Positions 9,572 to 16,964 of a stretch of DNA of 43,079 bases are shown here, one piece after another (position 1 is the stretch's first letter; every line of letters starts with the position of its first letter). Where the stretch lies: assembly GCF_004297875.1 (NCBI RefSeq), contig NZ_SCSK01000023.1:1-43079 (forward strand), in the 5' to 3' direction. A program made the position numbers and the translations under genes. Source of the DNA: Pandoraea sp. (GTDB lineage Bacteria > Pseudomonadota > Gammaproteobacteria > Burkholderiales > Burkholderiaceae). Below the pieces are notes generated by a model that made no database searches, was not told where the DNA came from, and saw nothing but the letters and a program-made list of their open reading frames with translations.

Positions 9572-9599
9572 CTATTTCAAATAGAAATGATTCTCATTT
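9572..9599 (+). promoter_or_regulatory. Fur-box region before hemP
   Basis: Two adjacent inverted repeats: CTATTT-C-AAATAG (9572-9584) and AAATGA-TTC-TCATTT (9585-9599). The second, with ATGATTCTCAT, matches proteobacterial Fur sites. It lies 23 bases before the first possible hemP start. Confidence 0.75.
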
Positions 9600-9622
9600 A
9601 TATTCTACCCAACGTTAGCTCA

Positions 9623-9883
9623 ATGGACATTGCCATGACCCAAGTGACGCTCTATCAGAATCTTTCGCGTCGAGCGGACACGCCGAACACCCCGGTCACA
9701 CCGCGTCGCACGCTGTCCGTGCCGGCGAAGAAGGCCGAGGCCGAGCCCGCCACCGCCGACGGGCAACGCCTGCTCAGCAGCGACCACCTGTTGCGGGGCA
9801 CGTCGTGTGTAGGCATCACGCATAACGGCCAGACCTATCAGTTGCGCGCTACGCGTTATGGCAAATTGATTCTGACGAAATGA
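9623..9883 (+). CDS. hemP: Hemin uptake protein HemP
   Basis: Small protein of the HemP family, found at Fur-controlled haem/siderophore loci. The C-terminal 40 residues carry the signature: LLSSDHLLRGTSCVGITHNG and YQLRATRYGKLILTK. Two starts are possible, ATG at 9623 (MDIAMTQ) or 9635 (MTQVTLYQNL), giving 86 or 82 residues; the N-terminal half is low-complexity. The family is proposed to regulate haem uptake, but the mechanism is not settled. No haem receptor or haem ABC transporter adjoins it, which is unusual for hemP. Confidence 0.88.
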   Translation: MDIAMTQVTLYQNLSRRADTPNTPVTPRRTLSVPAKKAEAEPATADGQRLLSSDHLLRGTSCVGITHNGQTYQLRATRYGKLILTK

Positions 9884-9887
9884 ATCC

Positions 9888-9921
9888 GGCCTGCCCGGCC
9901 GGTCGTCAGGCCGGGCAGGCC
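9888..9921 (+). terminator. GC-rich stem-loop after hemP
   Basis: Perfect 13-bp arms GGCCTGCCCGGCC / GGCCGGGCAGGCC with an 8-base loop, five bases after the hemP stop. No T-run follows immediately, so termination may be weak; RNA stabilisation is an alternative. Confidence 0.6.
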
Positions 9922-10195
9922 ATCGTACCGAGTTTTGTGGGGACCACCTCTACGCGAGGTGTTTGGCAGTAGCCAGCGAATGCAATGCAGTCCCATGTAG
10001 TTACGGCAGCCCCTTCTCTACCCGCATTGCACGCCAGCCAAGCCGTTTTTTTGCTCCACCGTGATTTCTTCGAACCCGGCCCTTGCGGCACTTTGCGGCG
10101 CGCCTTCGGCGCGCCGCTTTTATTTGTTGTTTTCGTACGAGCGGCAAGTGCCGATCAGGCACGCCAGGCCGGCACTATCGCGCCGCAGCCAACCG
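9922..10195 (+). other. Structured intergenic region; possible small RNA
   Basis: No convincing protein. It holds a short hairpin CACCTC-TACGC-GAGGTG (within 9940-9965), complementary GCAATGC (9982-9988) and GCATTGC (10024-10030), a run of seven T at 10046-10052, and the strong terminator at 10095-10124. A plus-strand terminator with no plus-strand gene before it suggests a non-coding transcript or read-through from hemP. Confidence 0.4.
10095..10124 (+). terminator. Strong plus-strand intrinsic terminator
   Basis: Ten-bp stem GCGGCGCGCC / GGCGCGCCGC with loop TTC, followed by TTTTATTTG. The T-run is on the plus side, so it ends rightward transcripts from hemP or an unannotated RNA, facing the end of ftrD. 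Confidence 0.85.
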
Positions 10196-11590
10196 CTACC
10201 AGATCCAGAACATCAGCAGCCAAAGCCCGTTGACCAGCGCAAGCGCGACGACAACGCCCATCATGCTTGCCAGGCGCCTGGCGATCGACACACTATGCCG
10301 CCCGGTCACACGCCAGCCCAGCCACAGGCTCCACAGCGTCGTGACAGTCAACAGCGCGGCACGCACGGGATTGGCCCAATACACCGGCAAATGTTCGCCG
10401 CGCAACAGGTTCACCGTGGTCGCCGACAGGCCGATGAACACCCCGCACCCGGCGATCGGAATCATCGCCTGCACCAAATGGTTGAAGCGCACCGTGCGCC
10501 ACGTCCCCAGCGCGCGAGTGGCCAAGGCGAACAACAGCGCCAGCAACGTTCCCGTGAGCAGCCCGCTGGCAACGATATAGCCCACCACCAGGGAACCGTC
10601 GAGCCAGCTGAAAACATCGTTTTGCGTCGGGTAATTCGTAAAGAGCCACCACGGTGCGGTGGTGTCGAACGGCCACATGATGTTACGGTCGATCAACCAG
10701 GTCGCAATCGCCTGCTTGAGTTGCACGAACCAGGGATTGACGGTCCAGTGAAACGCGCCGATGGCGATCCCCAGCAAGCCATACAGGAGCAGGGCGCTGT
10801 CCCACAGGCTGTTGTTCTGGCTTTGTCCGTATTTGACGATTTCCTCGTCGGGCGTGCGCAGGGTCAGGGCAATCGCGCCGCGATGTCCGGCGCAACGGCC
10901 GCAAGCGTGACAGGACGCGGCGCCTTTCATATTGCGCATCGGCACCAGCGGCGCGCAGTTGACGGCGATCGTCTTGTGCCCGTGAGTGTTGTACGACGCG
11001 CGCCACGCCTCTTCATTGACCTTGAAGTGAAACGGCGCAAGCCGCGACAACAGGGCGAACACGCCATTGACCGGGCACAGGTACTTGCACCACACGCGCT
11101 TGTCGCGGCCATACAGATAGCCGATCACGATGGCGCCCACCGTCGAGCCACCCAACACCAGCAGCACGGCCTTGGGGTACTGATAAACGCTGACCATCTG
11201 CCCATAGATCGTGGTGCCGGCGAACGCCACGAACGGCCAGCCGCCCCAGCGTATCCAGTGCGGAATCGATCGGCCTCGCCCATGCCTGCTGGCCCATTCC
11301 GACAATGCGCCCTCCGGGCAAAGCACACCGCACCATACGCGCCCGAGCAGCACCATGCTCACCAGCACGAATGGCCACCAGATACCCCAGAATACGAACT
11401 GCGCGAACAGCGTCAGATTCGACCAGATATGCGCGGTCTCGCCCGGCAGCGGCGTGAAGGCCGGCACCAGGATCAGCACCGCATACACGGCCACTACCGC
11501 CCATTGCACCCCGCGAATCAGCGCGCCATTGCGCTGCATCCACAACCCCAGGCGAGCCAGCCGGGTCGGCGGTGTCGCCAGGGTATTCAT
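10196..11590 (-). CDS. ftrD: FtrD, polytopic 4Fe-4S ferredoxin-type protein
   Basis: Membrane iron-sulfur protein that supplies or removes electrons for the FtrABC iron importer. The ATG at 11590 (MNTLATPPTRLARLG) overlaps the ftrC stop by four bases (ATGA), giving 464 residues; the longer open frame is rejected because it lies inside ftrC. It has several membrane helices and NapH-like motifs: WCGVLCPEGALSEW, WCKYLCPVNGVFALL and SCHACGRCAGHRG. In the last, the fourth cysteine of a normal CxxCxxCxxxC motif is an arginine; an upstream NCAP cysteine may substitute. Last gene of ftrABCD. Confidence 0.88.
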   Translation of the reverse strand: MNTLATPPTRLARLGLWMQRNGALIRGVQWAVVAVYAVLILVPAFTPLPGETAHIWSNLTLFAQFVFWGIWWPFVLVSMVLLGRVWCGVLCPEGALSEWASRHGRGRSIPHWIRWGGWPFVAFAGTTIYGQMVSVYQYPKAVLLVLGGSTVGAIVIGYLYGRDKRVWCKYLCPVNGVFALLSRLAPFHFKVNEEAWRASYNTHGHKTIAVNCAPLVPMRNMKGAASCHACGRCAGHRGAIALTLRTPDEEIVKYGQSQNNSLWDSALLLYGLLGIAIGAFHWTVNPWFVQLKQAIATWLIDRNIMWPFDTTAPWWLFTNYPTQNDVFSWLDGSLVVGYIVASGLLTGTLLALLFALATRALGTWRTVRFNHLVQAMIPIAGCGVFIGLSATTVNLLRGEHLPVYWANPVRAALLTVTTLWSLWLGWRVTGRHSVSIARRLASMMGVVVALALVNGLWLLMFWIW

Positions 11591-12423
11591 GCGGCCCGCA
11601 CCGGTCTGGCCTGGGGTTGAGCCCGGCGCAGGAACAGCCAGACCACTGCCCAATACGCGGCGTACACGAGCAGGTTCATCACCGCCGGATGCGCGCGATA
11701 GCCGGTCAACGTCGCAATCAGGTTTCCAACCGGGCTGGCGTCGTCGAGCAGTCTTGCGCTGTCCCATACCTGGTCGCCGAGCGTGGGCACCAGGCCGAGC
11801 GAAATCAGGCGGTCGATGCCGGTCATCAGCAGGCCGGCGGCCAGGAACAGCAGCATCACCTCAGTGACGCGAAAAAACAGCCGCCACGAGAAAATCCGTC
11901 CGCCCAACTGCAGCAGGTAAAAAGTCAGCAAGGCCAGCCCCAGACCGATCAGCACCGCCGCCACCATGGCCCCGGAAATCGCGCCGCCCTGGCCGAAGCC
12001 CAATCCATAGAGGAAAATCACGGTCTCGCTGCCTTCGCGCGCTATCGCCAGCGCGACCAGAACCAGAACGCCCCACCAATTGGACGACTCGGAGCTTTTC
12101 TGCAGCGAAGCCTCCATATCGCGCTTGAGCGTGCGCCCGTGCTTCTTCATCCACAGCACCATCTGCACGATCAGCACCGCGGCAATCAGCACCATGGCGA
12201 TCTGAAAATAATCCTGGGCGTCACCCGACAGAATTTCAGTGAAACCCAACAGCGCCGCGCCCAGCCCGATGGCCGCCGCAATCCCCAGCGCCACGCCGGC
12301 CCACAGATACGCCACGCCCTTGCGAGCCGACTCTCCGCTGTTCTTGAGCCAGGCATAAAGGATCCCGACCACCAATAACGCTTCGACGCTTTCGCGCCAG
12401 ACGATGAACATGACCTGTCCCAT
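11587..12423 (-). CDS. ftrC: FTR1-family iron permease
   Basis: Inner-membrane high-affinity iron permease of the FTR1/EfeU family, 278 residues with about seven helices. Both REXXE iron-translocation motifs are present: RESVE at 10-14 and REGSE at 129-133. It is translationally coupled to ftrD (stop/start overlap ATGA) and lies 36 bases after the cupredoxin gene. Together with the P19 protein, cupredoxin and ferredoxin it makes a four-part FtrABCD system like those described in Brucella and Bordetella, rather than EfeUOB. Confidence 0.93.
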   Translation of the reverse strand: MGQVMFIVWRESVEALLVVGILYAWLKNSGESARKGVAYLWAGVALGIAAAIGLGAALLGFTEILSGDAQDYFQIAMVLIAAVLIVQMVLWMKKHGRTLKRDMEASLQKSSESSNWWGVLVLVALAIAREGSETVIFLYGLGFGQGGAISGAMVAAVLIGLGLALLTFYLLQLGGRIFSWRLFFRVTEVMLLFLAAGLLMTGIDRLISLGLVPTLGDQVWDSARLLDDASPVGNLIATLTGYRAHPAVMNLLVYAAYWAVVWLFLRRAQPQARPVRAA

Positions 12424-12459
12424 CGCACCCTCTCGTTGATACCCGCGCCACGCCGGCGC

Positions 12460-12810
12460 TTATTTGGCGACGATCACACCCTGCGCCGTCTGCATATGGA
12501 AATCGTCAAAAAACCTGTATTCGCCGGGCGACAGCGGCGCGATCACCACAAACGATTGCGCGCCGGGAGCCAATACCTTCTCCTTGCGCAATTGAATACT
12601 CTCGAACTCCACCGCCGATTTGCCGGTGTTGTGAACCTCGATCTTGATGCGCTTGCCCGCTGGCACCTCGATCCTGGCTGGATTGAGCTTGCCGTCCTGC
12701 ATTTCGAGCCGGAACGTCGGCAAATCCGCGGCGCCAGCCGGCGCCATGCCGCCCAGAAGGCAAACCAGCGCTGCCCCCGCGACGGCCAGACGGCCCCTAT
12801 GCTTGATCAT
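12460..12810 (-). CDS. ftrB: Periplasmic cupredoxin-like protein FtrB
   Basis: Secreted cupredoxin-fold protein thought to oxidise ferrous iron before import by FtrC. The ATG at 12810 (MIKHRGRLAVAG) is preferred over one 15 bases upstream because GGGAG lies 8 bases before it; this gives 116 residues. A signal peptide ends near AGAADLPTF. The mature domain has PARIEVPAGKRIKIEVHN and ends FDDFHMQTAQGVIVAK. The cysteine of type 1 copper sites is absent, as is usual in this subfamily. It sits between ftrA and ftrC. Confidence 0.87.
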   Translation of the reverse strand: MIKHRGRLAVAGAALVCLLGGMAPAGAADLPTFRLEMQDGKLNPARIEVPAGKRIKIEVHNTGKSAVEFESIQLRKEKVLAPGAQSFVVIAPLSPGEYRFFDDFHMQTAQGVIVAK

Positions 12811-12876
12811 TTGATTCACTCCCATGCAAGCGGCGCCAAAGCCGCGGCCACCCGCGGCGCGCTCGGCGCCGAACGA

Positions 12877-13416
12877 TCAATAACCGCCCTTCTTACCCAC
12901 GCCCGCGAAAACAAAGTCGTACGAGGTGGTGAAAGGCTTGAACCAAGGGCCGACACCGGTTTCCTTGTCGACGTGGCGTCCGAAGTGGGCGCGCTCATTG
13001 GCCGACGGCGGCAGCACCGTGAGTTTGAGGTTGTATTTGCCTGGGCCCATGAGCTTGACATTGTCGCCGTAGTGCGGCCCGTCGCTCGCCACCATCGGCA
13101 TCAGGTCGCCCTTGAGTACTTGCTTGCTGCCCTGCTTGGTCAATTCGTACTTGACCACGAGATACGGCATCCAGTCGCCCTCGGCAAAACCGTTCGGATT
13201 GTTCTTGACCGCGTGGATATCGGCTTCAAGGTGGATGTCCGAGTCCTCCGCCTTGCGCATCATGCCCGGAGGATCCATCGTCACGGGCTGCAGGTATACC
13301 GCTGCGACTTCCATGCCACCGGCAATCTGAGGCTTGCCAATCGGATATTCGGCGGCTTGAACCGTGGCCATGACGCCAATCAGGCAAGCGGAGACAACCC
13401 ATGAAGCGATACGCAT
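12877..13416 (-). CDS. ftrA: P19-type periplasmic iron-binding protein FtrA
   Basis: Periplasmic metal-binding component (Tp34/P19 family) that captures iron, often with copper, for FTR1-type importers. The ATG at 13416 (MRIASWVVSACL) has GGAG six bases upstream; the apparent longer frame uses a TTG inside that ribosome site. Length is 179 residues with a signal peptide ending ATVQAAEYP. P19 signatures include GGMEVAAVYLQPVTMDPPG, SDIHLEADIHA and GDWMPYLVVKYEL with the Met/His/Glu metal ligands. First gene of the minus-strand ftrABCD operon, behind a Fur-like box. Confidence 0.93.
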   Translation of the reverse strand: MRIASWVVSACLIGVMATVQAAEYPIGKPQIAGGMEVAAVYLQPVTMDPPGMMRKAEDSDIHLEADIHAVKNNPNGFAEGDWMPYLVVKYELTKQGSKQVLKGDLMPMVASDGPHYGDNVKLMGPGKYNLKLTVLPPSANERAHFGRHVDKETGVGPWFKPFTTSYDFVFAGVGKKGGY

Positions 13417-13439
13417 ATGCACTCCCAAAAGAAAATGTT

Positions 13440-13458
13440 AATAGTAACTATTCTCAAT
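13440..13458 (-). promoter_or_regulatory. Fur-box-like operator of ftrABCD
   Basis: The minus strand reads TTGAGAATAGTTACTATTAA here, with a perfect AATAGT-N-ACTATT inverted repeat. It lies about 25 bases upstream of the ftrA start, in the right place for iron repression. Confidence 0.7.
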
Positions 13459-13569
13459 TCGGAAGTGTAGCACCAAGGTCGCGGGAAAACAAACCGCCTG
13501 CCTCGAGGCGTCCTGGTTGGAACGTCGGCAAACGCCGTGCTCGGCACGGCGCAACGTTCGTCGGCGGAA

Positions 13570-13767
13570 TTACCGTGCCTGGCTGGCGGCCCCCGGCGCG
13601 GCCTGAGCAGCGCCAGCAGCAGTCGCCGCATAGCCCGCATTTTGCGCGTCGTACTCGCGCTTGCTGCGCAACGCCAGGAACAGCAGACTGCCGATCAGCA
13701 GCAGAATGAACACCACGACAAAGATCGTGAAGCCCTTGGTGTTATCGGTTTTCTGATTGTCGTTCAT
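13570..13767 (-). CDS. Small single-pass membrane protein
   Basis: A 65-residue reading from the ATG at 13767 (MNDNQKTDNTKGF), or 75 residues from a GTG at 13797. It has one strong membrane helix (FTIFVVVFILLLIGSLLFLAL) followed by basic RSKREYD and an Ala/Gly tail. No family is recognised. It lies upstream of the ftrA Fur-like box in the same orientation, so it has its own promoter or belongs to another unit. The ribosome site is weak. Confidence 0.55.
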   Translation of the reverse strand: MNDNQKTDNTKGFTIFVVVFILLLIGSLLFLALRSKREYDAQNAGYAATAAGAAQAAPGAASQAR

Positions 13768-13873
13768 GACCGGACGGTGGGAGTGCGCGTGGCCCACGAT
13801 AGCCCGTCGGCTGGCGCACAGGGTGGATGGACGGACGTCATGCTACTCCAATTACCCCGCCCGCGCACCCGCG

Positions 13874-14335
13874 TCAGGGCAGCACCGTGCCGCGATCGAT
13901 CTTGCGCGCCAGCACCACCGACGTGGTGGTTTTGGTCACGCCGTCGATCTGGCCGATTTCATCGAGCAGCGCGTCCAGCTGTTCGGGCGAGGCCGTGTGC
14001 AACCAGGCCACATAATCGAACTCGCCGCTGACCGTGCACAGCAGGTGAATTTCCGGCATTTTCGACAGACGGCGCAACACGTCGGCCCCGGCCCGTGGCT
14101 GCAGCGAGATGCCGACACAGGCTTGCAGTCCGCCGCCAGGCATGTCCTGACTGAGACGAACGGTATAACCGGCGATCACACCATGCCGCTCGAGCCGGCT
14201 CAGGCGCGCCAGCACGGTGGTGCGTGCCACCCCCAGGCGACGCGCCAGATTGGCCGCGCTCTCCCGCGCATTGACGCGCAGTTGCGCCAGCAGATTTCGA
14301 TCGAGTTCATCCAGCGCGAGAGAAGTCATCGCCAT
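13874..14335 (-). CDS. Lrp/AsnC family transcriptional regulator
   Basis: DNA-binding regulator that senses an amino acid through a RAM domain. The start at 14335 is set by GGAGG seven bases upstream, giving 153 residues. The N-terminal helix-turn-helix is LDELDRNLLAQLRVNARES then ANLARRLGVARTTVLARLSR; the C-terminal domain has GEFDYVAWLHTASPEQLDAL. It is divergent from the saccharopine dehydrogenase-like gene across a short AT-rich spacer, so it probably controls that gene in response to lysine or a related amino acid (inference). Confidence 0.92.
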   Translation of the reverse strand: MAMTSLALDELDRNLLAQLRVNARESAANLARRLGVARTTVLARLSRLERHGVIAGYTVRLSQDMPGGGLQACVGISLQPRAGADVLRRLSKMPEIHLLCTVSGEFDYVAWLHTASPEQLDALLDEIGQIDGVTKTTTSVVLARKIDRGTVLP

Positions 14336-14498
14336 CACAACACCTCCGTTGACGTTTTGACAAAAAATCTCGTCATAAACTCAGCATAATGCATGACATC
14401 GTCACAATCACGCTACATTTCGTCTCACTCCCTTTCTACACTGAGGACAAGCCGGCGTGCCAAGCCCGCCGGTCCCTGGGCAGAGAAAAGGAGATCTC

Positions 14499-15602
14499 AT
14501 GAGAGTCGCACTGCTTGGCGCCGGCCATATCGGCCGCGCAATCGCCCGCATCCTCGCCGCCAGCGGCGACTATCACGTCACCCTCATGGATCGCGATCCA
14601 CAGGCACTGGCCGCTGCCGCCGAATCGCTTCAGCATGGCCAGGCCCTGCAACCATTGGCACTGGATCGGCCCGACGTGCTGCGCGAGGCGCTGGCCGGGC
14701 ACGACGCGCTCGTCAATGCACTGCCTTATTCGCTGGCGGTTCACGTGGCGACCCAGGCGGCGGCGGCAGGCTGTCATTACTTCGATCTGACCGAAGACGT
14801 TGCCGCCACGCATGCAATTACTCGTCTGGCAGCGAACGCGCGCACCGCCTTCATGCCGCAATGCGGCCTGGCACCCGGTTTCGTTTCGATCGTCGCGCAC
14901 GACATGGCCTCGCGCTTCGACGTCGTGCAGGATCTGAAGCTGCGCGTTGGCGCCTTGCCGACTTTCCCGACCAACTCGCTCAAATACAACCTGACCTGGA
15001 GCGTCGACGGGCTCATCAACGAGTACTGTCGCCCTTGCGAGGCAATCCGCGACGGTGAGCCGATCACCCTGCTGCCGCTCGAGGGCATGGAGCACTTTTC
15101 GCTCGATGGCGTCGAGTACGAGGCGTTCAATACCTCGGGCGGACTCGGCACGCTGTGCGACTCGCTGGCCGGCAAAGTGCGCAATCTGGATTACAAATCG
15201 GTTCGCTACCCGGGCCATCGGGCGTTGATGAGCGTGCTGCTCGACGAGCTGCAGCTCAAGTCCGATCCGGAAAACCTCAAGGGCATTTTGCGCCGCGCGG
15301 TGCCATCGACCCTGCAGGACGTCGTGCTGGTGTTCGTCACCGCCAGTGGCTTGCGCAACAGCGCGCTCACGCAGGAGGTGTTTGCGCGGAAAATCTTCGC
15401 CGAGCGCAACCATGGCCACGCCGCCAGCGCCATCCAGATCGCCACTGCCGCGGGCATCTGCACCGCGCTCGACCTGTTTCGCGAGGGGAGATTGCCACAG
15501 CACGGATTGATCCGTCAGGAGCAAATCACCCTACCGGACTTTCTGGCCAATCGGTTCGGGCGCGTCTACGCGAGGTCTTCCCGTATCGAGTCGATCTCGT
15601 GA
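14499..15602 (+). CDS. Saccharopine dehydrogenase family oxidoreductase
   Basis: NAD(P)-dependent enzyme of the saccharopine dehydrogenase/lysine dehydrogenase family, 367 residues from the ATG at 14499 preceded by AAAGGAG. The Rossmann motif is GAGHIG (residues 7-12), followed by MDRDPQAL. The middle has QCGLAPGFVSIVAHDMA and LTWSVDGLINEYC, and EGMEHFSLDGVEYEAF, typical of single-domain members including L-lysine 6-dehydrogenases. A role in lysine degradation is likely given the divergent Lrp-type regulator, but the substrate is inferred only. Confidence 0.85.
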   Translation: MRVALLGAGHIGRAIARILAASGDYHVTLMDRDPQALAAAAESLQHGQALQPLALDRPDVLREALAGHDALVNALPYSLAVHVATQAAAAGCHYFDLTEDVAATHAITRLAANARTAFMPQCGLAPGFVSIVAHDMASRFDVVQDLKLRVGALPTFPTNSLKYNLTWSVDGLINEYCRPCEAIRDGEPITLLPLEGMEHFSLDGVEYEAFNTSGGLGTLCDSLAGKVRNLDYKSVRYPGHRALMSVLLDELQLKSDPENLKGILRRAVPSTLQDVVLVFVTASGLRNSALTQEVFARKIFAERNHGHAASAIQIATAAGICTALDLFREGRLPQHGLIRQEQITLPDFLANRFGRVYARSSRIESIS

Positions 15603-15629
15603 TCCGCACGGGCGCGCGCGACACGCCCG

Positions 15630-16277
15630 CTATGCGCGTGCCTGACGACGGGCCAGCCAAACGGTGAAACAACCCGTGGCCGCGCCCAGAAACGCACCGG
15701 CGATCACGTCGCTCAGCCAGTGATAGTTGGCGCCAAGCTGGCCGATCGCGGTCAGCACGATGGCCAGCAGATACAGCCAGCGCAAACGCGGATGGCGCAG
15801 CCACAACACGCTGGCGCAGGCCAGCATCACGCTGAGATGGCCGGAGGGAAACGATGCGTAAGCCCGGTCCCAGCCGGCGAACCAGTGAAAACCAAAGGCG
15901 CCGTCGCGGATGAATGACGGGTTATTGTTGATCCAGGTCTCGGGCCAGGTGCGCCCGGCGATCACTTTCAACCCGTTCTTGATGAACTCGACCAGTGCCA
16001 CGCTGCCCGAGCACAGCGCCAGGCTCGCCCAGGCGCCGTCGAAACGGTGACGCCACAGGGAAACCCCACCGGCAAGCAACAGGCCCGGCCAAGCCAGCAC
16101 AAACAGCGGATCCGGAATCTGACTCAGGCGAATCACCAGCGGATTGCCGTAGGTCGTGCGGTGCACCCAACCCGACAGCGGGCGATCGAGCCAGCGGATG
16201 CACACGCCCACCAGCACAGCGCATACCAGGAAGGACAGGAGCCACGCTAGGGCGCGACGTTCGGCAAACCTGGGCAT
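15630..16277 (-). CDS. PAP2-family membrane phosphatase
   Basis: Polytopic phosphatase acting on lipid phosphates such as phosphatidic acid, undecaprenyl pyrophosphate or lipid A. The ATG at 16277 (MPRFAERRALAW) has GGGGA six bases upstream and gives 215 residues; the longer open frame is non-coding leader. The three motifs are K104-VIAGRTWP, ASFPSGH at 142-147 and NYHWLSDV with H186 and D190. About six helices are visible. It is convergent with the saccharopine dehydrogenase gene. The lipid substrate cannot be decided from sequence. Confidence 0.88.
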   Translation of the reverse strand: MPRFAERRALAWLLSFLVCAVLVGVCIRWLDRPLSGWVHRTTYGNPLVIRLSQIPDPLFVLAWPGLLLAGGVSLWRHRFDGAWASLALCSGSVALVEFIKNGLKVIAGRTWPETWINNNPSFIRDGAFGFHWFAGWDRAYASFPSGHLSVMLACASVLWLRHPRLRWLYLLAIVLTAIGQLGANYHWLSDVIAGAFLGAATGCFTVWLARRQARA

Positions 16278-16666
16278 AGGGCGTCCCCTTTCGGGAAATA
16301 TCGGAAGCGCGAGTTTAGCGAAACATCGTGTCAGCGTTAAGTCCGGCGCCCGCGGACGGCAGCATTGGCCGCGGCCCGGACGCGACGGGCGGCGCTGCCT
16401 GATAGTTTCAATTGTGTTGCCAATACAGGACAATCAATGCAGAATGATGCGGCTGCTCAAACCCGCCCGTCATTCATGGCAGCGGTCTGCCAACTCCCCG
16501 CCCCGCACGCTCCGCCAGATTGTCGTGCGAATGCGCAAACAGCCCGTCACGGGCCACACCCACAACCTGCGCTCTTCCGAATTTTGACTGCCTGCGGCGC
16601 GAAGCGCGGCGCGCGTCCATTGCCGGGCGATCGACACCCCGCACGGGGGCACACGGAGATTCCGTC
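16278..16666. other. Intergenic region between PAP2 gene and 94-residue protein
   Basis: About 390 bases between divergent genes. Overlapping open frames exist on both strands, but they are Arg/Pro/Ala-rich and unlike family proteins. An AT-richer patch at 16401-16440 may hold a promoter for the rightward gene; no hexamer pair is clear. Confidence 0.35.
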
Positions 16667-16951
16667 ATGTTCAATACCGTCTTGCCGATTTACAAAGGTT
16701 TCGAAATCCAGGCACTGGTCTATCCCAATCGTCGTGCCGACGGCAGCGCGCCCAGGCATTCGGAAGGATACGACGTCGCCGTCAAGCTGATCCGCGCCGG
16801 CGCCGAGCCGACCGAAGCCAACAGTCGCGTTTTCAAGCTTTCGCAAATCAATTTGTTCAGCGCATTCGGCGAAGCCAAGCGCGCGGCCGAAGCACACGGA
16901 CGCGGCATCATCGACGGGCAGGTGCCCAACGAGACGATCGCAGATCTGTAG
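16667..16951 (+). CDS. Conserved-looking small hypothetical protein
   Basis: A 94-residue protein starting MFNTVLPIYKGFEIQALVYP at 16667, with CGGAG before the ATG; the frame is open further upstream, but the residues there are low-complexity. The composition is normal for a soluble globular protein, with EGYDVAVKLIRAG and a C-terminal helix AFGEAKRAAEAHGRGIIDG. No family is recognised. It ends 13 bases before the lipid A acyltransferase gene, so the two are probably co-transcribed. Confidence 0.7.
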   Translation: MFNTVLPIYKGFEIQALVYPNRRADGSAPRHSEGYDVAVKLIRAGAEPTEANSRVFKLSQINLFSAFGEAKRAAEAHGRGIIDGQVPNETIADL

Positions 16952-16964
16952 GCGGGCGCCGCCC

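Noticed and set aside
9906..10091. 61-residue minus-strand frame after hemP
   Set aside because: It spans RNA hairpins and a T-run, has odd composition and would end inside the hemP stem-loop; structured RNA explains the region better.
10061..11620. 519-residue plus-strand frame opposite ftrD
   Set aside because: Gln/Arg/His-rich with no domain; ftrD is certain on the minus strand by motifs and overlap with ftrC.
16438..16790. Plus-strand frame starting MQNDAAAQTRPS before the 94-residue gene
   Set aside because: Pro/Arg/Cys-rich, overlaps the better-supported gene in another frame and shows no ribosome site.
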